36,049 nucleotides of DNA from a virus. Positions 31,313 to 36,049 of this stretch are shown here, one piece after another. Position numbers and translations under genes: made by a program. Within the stretch, counting starts at the first letter, position 1, and each line of letters opens with the position of its first letter. The notes beneath the pieces are model-generated. The model did no database searches. It was not told the origin of the DNA and saw only the letters and a program-made list of their open reading frames with translations. The stretch lies in IMG/VR virus record IMGVR_UViG_3300030098_003451, positions 1 through 36,049 of that record. One strand, given 5' to 3'.

Positions 31313-31704
31313 TGGCAACAGAAAGAGAAAATGCAAAAAAGCATGGTTGGTGGACAGAGCGAGATGCTATAGCGATTGTTAAAACATCTTCAACAGATAC
31401 AACAACAAGTTATGTATCTCCTTCTGAAATAAAACAAGTAAATGTTCATGCAATAAAATATGATGAAAATTTTGTGGCAAGTGGTGCAGGTATTACTATG
31501 AGCGAGTCTCCATCAATACCAGATGAATTTCATAGTGCACTTGCTAGTTTTGCTATAGCCAAGGGCTATGAATTAAAGCCAGAGATGATCAATCTTGCTG
31601 GATATTTTAAACAAGATTTTAATAATTCTGTTCTTGAAGGTAAGAAATACGCCAATAAAGATAGAGATGGTTCAGGATTTAATATAAAAGGGCATGATTT
31701 TTAA
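31312..31704 (+). CDS. Head-tail connector (adaptor-like) protein, part 2
   Basis: 130 residues. Starts MATERENAKKHGWWTERDA; a middle beta region (IKQVNVHAIKYDENF) and the conserved-looking PSIPDEFHSALASFAIAKGYELKP helix near residue 70-95 fit the C-terminal half of adaptor proteins. With the preceding gene it makes a set of about 220 residues, like a single adaptor split in two. Overlaps both neighbours by TAATG. Confidence 0.6.
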   Translation: MATERENAKKHGWWTERDAIAIVKTSSTDTTTSYVSPSEIKQVNVHAIKYDENFVASGAGITMSESPSIPDEFHSALASFAIAKGYELKPEMINLAGYFKQDFNNSVLEGKKYANKDRDGSGFNIKGHDF

Positions 31705-32405
31705 TGGCTAATTTTGTAGAAATAAATTACAAATCAGATTCTGTATCTAGTTTACCAGCAAGTCCAGTAAGTAGTGGTGCTAGTTCTATTGAAGTAGGAG
31801 ACGGAGAATTTTTTCCTAATTCAGGTACAATTGTTTTTGTTGATACTGAAGGATATATGCAAAAATTAACTTATACAGGTAAATCTTCTGATACTTTTAC
31901 TGGGGTTTCTGGTTGGTCAGGAACAGGAAACCTTGGTTCAAGCCCAGTTTATTTAGATTATTATATGCCTACTACTACAGATATTACTGCAAGACCAACA
32001 GGTAGTGCGCATGACCTTAAACAAATAAATTATTTATCTAATATAGCAAATAGTGCAACAGTTGATGTGATTAGCAATGGCGACAATACACTTGAAGTTG
32101 AATCAACTGAAAAATTTGATACTACTGGAATATTGTATGGAATAGATACAACAAATACGTTGCAAAAGTTAACATATACTGGAATTTCAGATGAAACTTT
32201 TACTGGGGTTTCTGGTTGGGAGGGGTCTGGCAATTTAGATGAATACGCAATAATGTATGCAGATTACTACGTGCCTAGCTCTACAACTATAACTGAAAGA
32301 CCAACAGGTAGTGCTCATGCAGCATTAGCTGGTAGTGGATATGACTTAGATGATACATATATATTTGGATTATTGCACGTTTTTACAGAAAGGGTGATTT
32401 CATAA
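31704..32405 (+). CDS. Structural protein with an internal duplication
   Basis: 233 residues. Residues about 28-104 and 129-206 repeat each other: SGTIVFVDTEGYMQKLTYTG versus TGILYGIDTTNTLQKLTYTG, then DTFTGVSGW versus ETFTGVSGW, then RPTGSAH in both. At DNA level ACTTTTACTGGGGTTTCTGG is identical in the two. The domains look like small beta sandwiches. Set within the connector region, it is probably a neck or tail component. Overlaps both neighbours by TAATG. Confidence 0.65.
   Translation: MANFVEINYKSDSVSSLPASPVSSGASSIEVGDGEFFPNSGTIVFVDTEGYMQKLTYTGKSSDTFTGVSGWSGTGNLGSSPVYLDYYMPTTTDITARPTGSAHDLKQINYLSNIANSATVDVISNGDNTLEVESTEKFDTTGILYGIDTTNTLQKLTYTGISDETFTGVSGWEGSGNLDEYAIMYADYYVPSSTTITERPTGSAHAALAGSGYDLDDTYIFGLLHVFTERVIS
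31785..32321 (+). repeat. Intragenic tandem duplication
   Basis: Units at about 31785-32015 and 32088-32321, diverged in most codons but with a shared ACTTTTACTGGGGTTTCTGG block near 31892 and 32196. Reads as two copies of one beta-domain. Confidence 0.7.
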
Positions 32406-33064
32406 TGGCTGATTTTCAAACTCAAATAGAAGATATGATTGGTACAGTGGTATTTGATGATACTGGATTTATTACTCAAGCTATACAAGATGTTGGTTCT
32501 GAGATAGTTAAGGTTACTCCAGATATAAAATTAATACCTTTATCTAAAGAAGGTGATATCACAACAGATGGATTGACAATCTTAGATAAAAGAGTTTTAG
32601 AGGTGCATAAAAGTAATCGAATAGCAAGAAATATTCCAAGTGGCGATGTTGCTAAAGCAAAAGACTCTGGCTCAGTTCATTATGCAACAGCTAGAGATCC
32701 AGTTTACTATTATTCAAGTAGTAAAGTATATGTTGTTGCAGATGGTAGTGAAGCTACAGGAAATGTTATATATGTTCCATTGATTCCAACTTCTGATGGA
32801 AGTTCAGCTATCGTTTACAATGCAAGTGCAATATTGCATTTTCCACAAGAAGCTATACACATATTAGTAACTGGAGCAGCGGCTAGATGTTTACAGCAAT
32901 TACTAGCTTTAAAAAATGAACAATTAAAAATTTATGTGCAAACAGATGAGGATGCTGAATTAGCACAAGCTATTACTCTTGAAATAAATGCTATTCAAGC
33001 TCAATTAAGAATTTTAGAAGAAAAATATGCAAATAGCCTAAAGGCTTTTGTAGAATCAAATTAA
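32405..33064 (+). CDS. Neck or tail structural protein
   Basis: 219 residues. Starts MADFQTQIEDMIGTVVFDD, has a mixed beta middle (KVYVVADGSEATGNVIYVPLIP), then LHFPQEAIHILVTGAAARCLQQL, the FP-E-A helix pattern seen in neck and tail proteins of marine phages, and a long C-terminal coiled coil (LAQAITLEINAIQAQLRILEEKY). Coupled by TAATG to the duplicated-domain gene. Likely part of the tail tube or stopper; precise name not possible. Confidence 0.6.
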   Translation: MADFQTQIEDMIGTVVFDDTGFITQAIQDVGSEIVKVTPDIKLIPLSKEGDITTDGLTILDKRVLEVHKSNRIARNIPSGDVAKAKDSGSVHYATARDPVYYYSSSKVYVVADGSEATGNVIYVPLIPTSDGSSAIVYNASAILHFPQEAIHILVTGAAARCLQQLLALKNEQLKIYVQTDEDAELAQAITLEINAIQAQLRILEEKYANSLKAFVESN

Positions 33065-33068
33065 TCAA

Positions 33069-33104
33069 TATGCCCATGAGATTACCCAAGCTCGGTAAGG
33101 CATA
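33069..33104 (+). other. Intergenic stem-loop
   Basis: TATGCC and GGCATA (33069-33074, 33099-33104) with inner TTACC-CAAGCTC-GGTAA (33082-33098) form a long imperfect hairpin just before the ribosome site of the next gene. Confidence 0.55.
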
Positions 33105-33119
33105 CTAGGAGGAAACAAG

Positions 33120-33428
33120 ATGGGAATGCAAGAATACTCAGTAGTAGAACAAGGCAATGTAGTTTTAGGACAAGTTGGTTCAGCTATATTAGATAACGGT
33201 GAATCAGCGGCAAGTCTAGGAACGGATGTTATAGTTGCTATTACAATGCTTGAAGATACTACGTTCACAACACTCACTCAGTCTAACGCTAAGATCACAG
33301 GAACAGGAACATCTACACATGGAAATTCTGTAATCAATACAGATGTATTCCCTGCAGGTGTTACAATCTATGGAAACTGGAGTGCAGTGACAGTTAATGC
33401 TGGATTAGTAATAGCTTACTTAGGATAA
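33120..33428 (+). CDS. 102-residue beta-rich structural protein
   Basis: Starts MGMQEYSVVEQGNVVLG after a strong AGGAGG site. Small hydrophobic strands and many Thr, Gly and Ala residues (KITGTGTSTHGNS, GVTIYGNWSAVTV) suggest a compact beta domain, perhaps a decoration, baseplate or fibre-associated piece. It is four bases before the LamG adhesin start, so the two probably work together. No family recognised. Confidence 0.6.
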   Translation: MGMQEYSVVEQGNVVLGQVGSAILDNGESAASLGTDVIVAITMLEDTTFTTLTQSNAKITGTGTSTHGNSVINTDVFPAGVTIYGNWSAVTVNAGLVIAYLG

Positions 33429-33431
33429 AAA

Positions 33432-36049
33432 ATGCTAGGGCTAGGTTTATCATTTGCTACAAAGGGAGCAAAGGTATTAAGCTATATCAAAGATAGCTTA
33501 AAAGCTTATTTTAGAAACTACGATACTGCACCAGACTTCTTATTAGAAGGCAGTGTTTCCTTTGATGGCACTAATGATTATATAGATTGTGGAACTGGTC
33601 TTGGAACAGCTTTAGGTGATAATTATTCTGGAAGTTTAACAGTATCATTGTGGTTCAAAGCAGATACTTATGGTGATGATGGAATGTTTAATCTTTCATC
33701 GTTTAGTTCGTCTGTTGGAGAGTTTAATATAGTTGCTTCATCATCGCATGGTTTAAGGTTTGGATTAAATGGAGATGCTTGGTATAGAAGATACACTTTT
33801 TCTGATACATCTTCTTGGCATCATATTGCTTGTGTGTACAATACAAATGGCGAATCATCAAGTTTAATTTATTTGGATGGCTCTCCTGTAAGTACAGCAA
33901 CAAGTGGTTCTTTTCCAGCAGATGCTGATATGGACTTTAATGGTTTAAAGACTATTATAGGTGCGTATCACAGCACTTCTTATACTTTTGATGGTTCAAT
34001 AGCTAATGTAGGCATCTGGAATAGAGCCTTATCCGCATCAGAAATCGAAAGTATTATGTACAGAAGTAACTATTTAGAACTTCAAGACACGGAGCTAACC
34101 AATCTTGTATCTTGGTACGATTTACAATCATCTGGAATATCATCAACGGAGTTTGTTACCAATGGCACAATGGAATTAGATGCTAATTGGAGCAGTGAAG
34201 GTTCACCTCAAGTAAATGAAAGAAGTACAGAGCAAGTATATGCTGGTACATATTCACGAAAAGTTACTTATGCATCGAGTGGTTGGGCTGGTATTACTCA
34301 AGCAACTGGTGTTCAGTTTGTGGCTGGTGCTACCTATAGATTAGATTATTGGATATATGTTGCAAGTGGTAGTGTTACAGGGCATCGAATACTCGTAAAT
34401 GATGGAACTGCAAATCCAATTGATAATACAGAGAAGTGGGGTACAGAAAATCAATGGGCGAATATAACTATTGATTTTACTCCAGCCAATTCTGGCAATT
34501 GCTCTATTTATTTTCGCAATAATGGTACTGGTGCTACACATTACTTTGATAATGTTTCTATAAAATTATTACATGAAGTCTCTGATTCTGCTGGAAGCAA
34601 TAATGGAGCACCTGTAGGGCCAACCGTAAACTCCGATTCTTATTCTGGAGGTTCACCATTTAAGCCGAGAATTAAAGATATAGCAACTCCGAAAATGGCA
34701 GTACAACTGGCAGATGGCTCTACTGATTTTTCTGGTAGTTCACAATACATTGAAATAGCAGATGATAATAGTCTATCATTTGGTGATGGGAATGATGATA
34801 CACCGCTATCCATATCTCTTTGGATTTATATGGATGATGCTACAAACTTTAAAATGTTGTCAAAGGGTACATACCACGCTGGTGAATATCAATTATACAC
34901 CAATGATTCAGATTTATTGTTCTTTGACCTCTATGATGAGGCTGGTGGTAGTACTGGCTATGAAGGTGTAAAGATAACAAATGCTGTTACATCTTATGAG
35001 GGGCAATGGATTCATCTTTGTGCAACATATAGTGGAGTTGGTGGTTCAGGTGCATCTGCTGGTATGAAAATATATATAAATGGAGTTTCGCAAGGTCTAA
35101 CATTGGCTGATGGAGGTAGTTATGATAGTATGGGTAATACATCTACTGCACTTACAGTTGGAAAATATAGCACTTCATATGCCAATGGTAAGATGGCAAA
35201 TCTCGCTATTTATTCATCAGAATTAACTCAACCTCAAGTACAAAAATTGATGTTCACAGAGAAATACTCTGGCTTGTCAGCAGACCTAAAAACCAATCTC
35301 GTATCGTGGTATGATATGGGCAGTAGTTCAAATCCTCATAATGACTTACATGGAAGTAATAATGGTACTAATAACAGTACTACTGTAAATACAGGCTATA
35401 CACATTCTCCACATGGAGTAGTAGATCCAGTTCACTATGGTACTGTTAATTCAGGTACTTGTTTGCACTTTGATGGTAGTAATGACCTTGTAGATACAAA
35501 AGAATCATTTGAATCAACATTCCAAAATTCATTTAGTATAAGTTTGTGGGTAAAACCAGATGATGGGCAACCATCAGGAAATCAAATGTTCTTTGGTGTT
35601 TACGCTACTGCTTCAAATGGTAATGAAGATGGTATTCAAGCATATTTAGATTACGATCCAGTAGGTACTATACATTTTAACTACAAGTCAGATGGAGATA
35701 GTACAGGTGCATTAACAGCCAATACAGTTTTTAATGATGGAGCAAATGAATGGAAACACCTTGTGTTTATTGGGCAATCAAGTGGTTTATCAATTTATGT
35801 AAATGGTGTGTCTCAAACATTAGATGGCACAATTGATGGAAGTATGTCAGGTATCACAATGGGCGATTTTTCTATGCCTTATAATCTTAAAATCGGATGC
35901 AGAACTTTTAGTGATTCTAATAGTCTTTTTTATGACGGAAAAATCAATAATTTTAAGATATTCTCTACTGCATTAACATCTGCTCAAATACAGGAATTAT
36001 ACACTAATCCAGAGCAACAACTGCCTACTGGAGTATCTTCATCTAATCT
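33432..36049 (+). CDS. LamG-repeat adhesin or tail fibre, C-terminus outside the window
   Basis: Open for 872 codons to the window edge. Three LamG/concanavalin-like domains are seen: SVSFDGTNDYIDCG to ANVGIWNRALSASEIESIM (about 39-215), TDFSGSSQYIEIAD to ANLAIYSSELTQPQVQ (about 425-605), and LHFDGSNDLVDTKE to NNFKIFSTALTSAQIQELY (about 675-857). A carbohydrate-binding-like jelly roll with GYSRK-type turns and YFDNVSIKLL lies between the first two (about 235-380). The linker motif NLVSWYD occurs twice. LamG and CBM modules bind glycans, so this is probably the receptor-binding protein. The start MLGLGLSFATKGAKVL is short and hydrophobic. Confidence 0.85.
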   Translation, partial: MLGLGLSFATKGAKVLSYIKDSLKAYFRNYDTAPDFLLEGSVSFDGTNDYIDCGTGLGTALGDNYSGSLTVSLWFKADTYGDDGMFNLSSFSSSVGEFNIVASSSHGLRFGLNGDAWYRRYTFSDTSSWHHIACVYNTNGESSSLIYLDGSPVSTATSGSFPADADMDFNGLKTIIGAYHSTSYTFDGSIANVGIWNRALSASEIESIMYRSNYLELQDTELTNLVSWYDLQSSGISSTEFVTNGTMELDANWSSEGSPQVNERSTEQVYAGTYSRKVTYASSGWAGITQATGVQFVAGATYRLDYWIYVASGSVTGHRILVNDGTANPIDNTEKWGTENQWANITIDFTPANSGNCSIYFRNNGTGATHYFDNVSIKLLHEVSDSAGSNNGAPVGPTVNSDSYSGGSPFKPRIKDIATPKMAVQLADGSTDFSGSSQYIEIADDNSLSFGDGNDDTPLSISLWIYMDDATNFKMLSKGTYHAGEYQLYTNDSDLLFFDLYDEAGGSTGYEGVKITNAVTSYEGQWIHLCATYSGVGGSGASAGMKIYINGVSQGLTLADGGSYDSMGNTSTALTVGKYSTSYANGKMANLAIYSSELTQPQVQKLMFTEKYSGLSADLKTNLVSWYDMGSSSNPHNDLHGSNNGTNNSTTVNTGYTHSPHGVVDPVHYGTVNSGTCLHFDGSNDLVDTKESFESTFQNSFSISLWVKPDDGQPSGNQMFFGVYATASNGNEDGIQAYLDYDPVGTIHFNYKSDGDSTGALTANTVFNDGANEWKHLVFIGQSSGLSIYVNGVSQTLDGTIDGSMSGITMGDFSMPYNLKIGCRTFSDSNSLFYDGKINNFKIFSTALTSAQIQELYTNPEQQLPTGVSSSN

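Noticed and set aside
33070-33108. 12-codon ORF (MPMRLPKLGKAY) before the 102-residue structural gene
   Set aside because: No ribosome site, and the sequence is accounted for by a stem-loop.

Overview
The window is a tailed, double-stranded DNA phage genome or most of one. It is AT-rich and gene-dense, with many stop-start overlaps (TAATG) and clear AGGAG-type ribosome binding sites, so the host is a bacterium that uses Shine-Dalgarno initiation. The P22-type portal, terminase, scaffold, capsid and connector order, with no tape measure or contractile-tail genes, fits a podovirus-like virion. AT-richness and gene content recall marine phages, including pelagiphages, but the host cannot be named from sequence alone. 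No integrase, tRNA or rRNA was recognised.

Layout. (1) 1-9733, plus strand: the end of a virion-type protein, then a 3119-residue giant protein. The giant protein carries motifs like those of the two-barrel virion RNA polymerases of crAss-like phages (DxDxD at 1207-1211). A complete AlkB-type 2-oxoglutarate/Fe(II) dioxygenase domain lies inside it (about 1290-1466). (2) 9743-21757, minus strand: an early or middle region of about 29 small genes. It includes a primase-helicase fusion, an OB-fold SSB-like protein, a DUF1071/Sak-type annealing protein, a PD-(D/E)XK nuclease, a DUF932 protein, a conserved pair of unknown function, an HNH endonuclease and several micro membrane proteins. No DNA polymerase was found. 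(3) 21758-22414: a divergent control region, a small gene and an operator cluster. (4) 22415-36049, plus strand: the late module. It holds small and large terminase, portal, a peptidoglycan-binding-domain protein, scaffold, capsid, decoration-like protein, connectors and a LamG-rich adhesin cut by the window edge.

How it may work together. If the giant protein is a virion RNA polymerase ejected with the DNA, it should have its own early promoters. The minus-strand region holds seven copies of a motif (core CTCTCTTCTT) 33 to 66 bases upstream of a gene start, usually next to or inside a hairpin. They split the region into transcription units and are absent from the late intergenic gaps. This link is inference.

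Other unusual points: a likely +1 frameshift at AAA AGG C that extends the portal into its coiled-coil tail, several multi-stem structured intergenic elements, and a shared TACATGTA operator-like half-site at two control regions.
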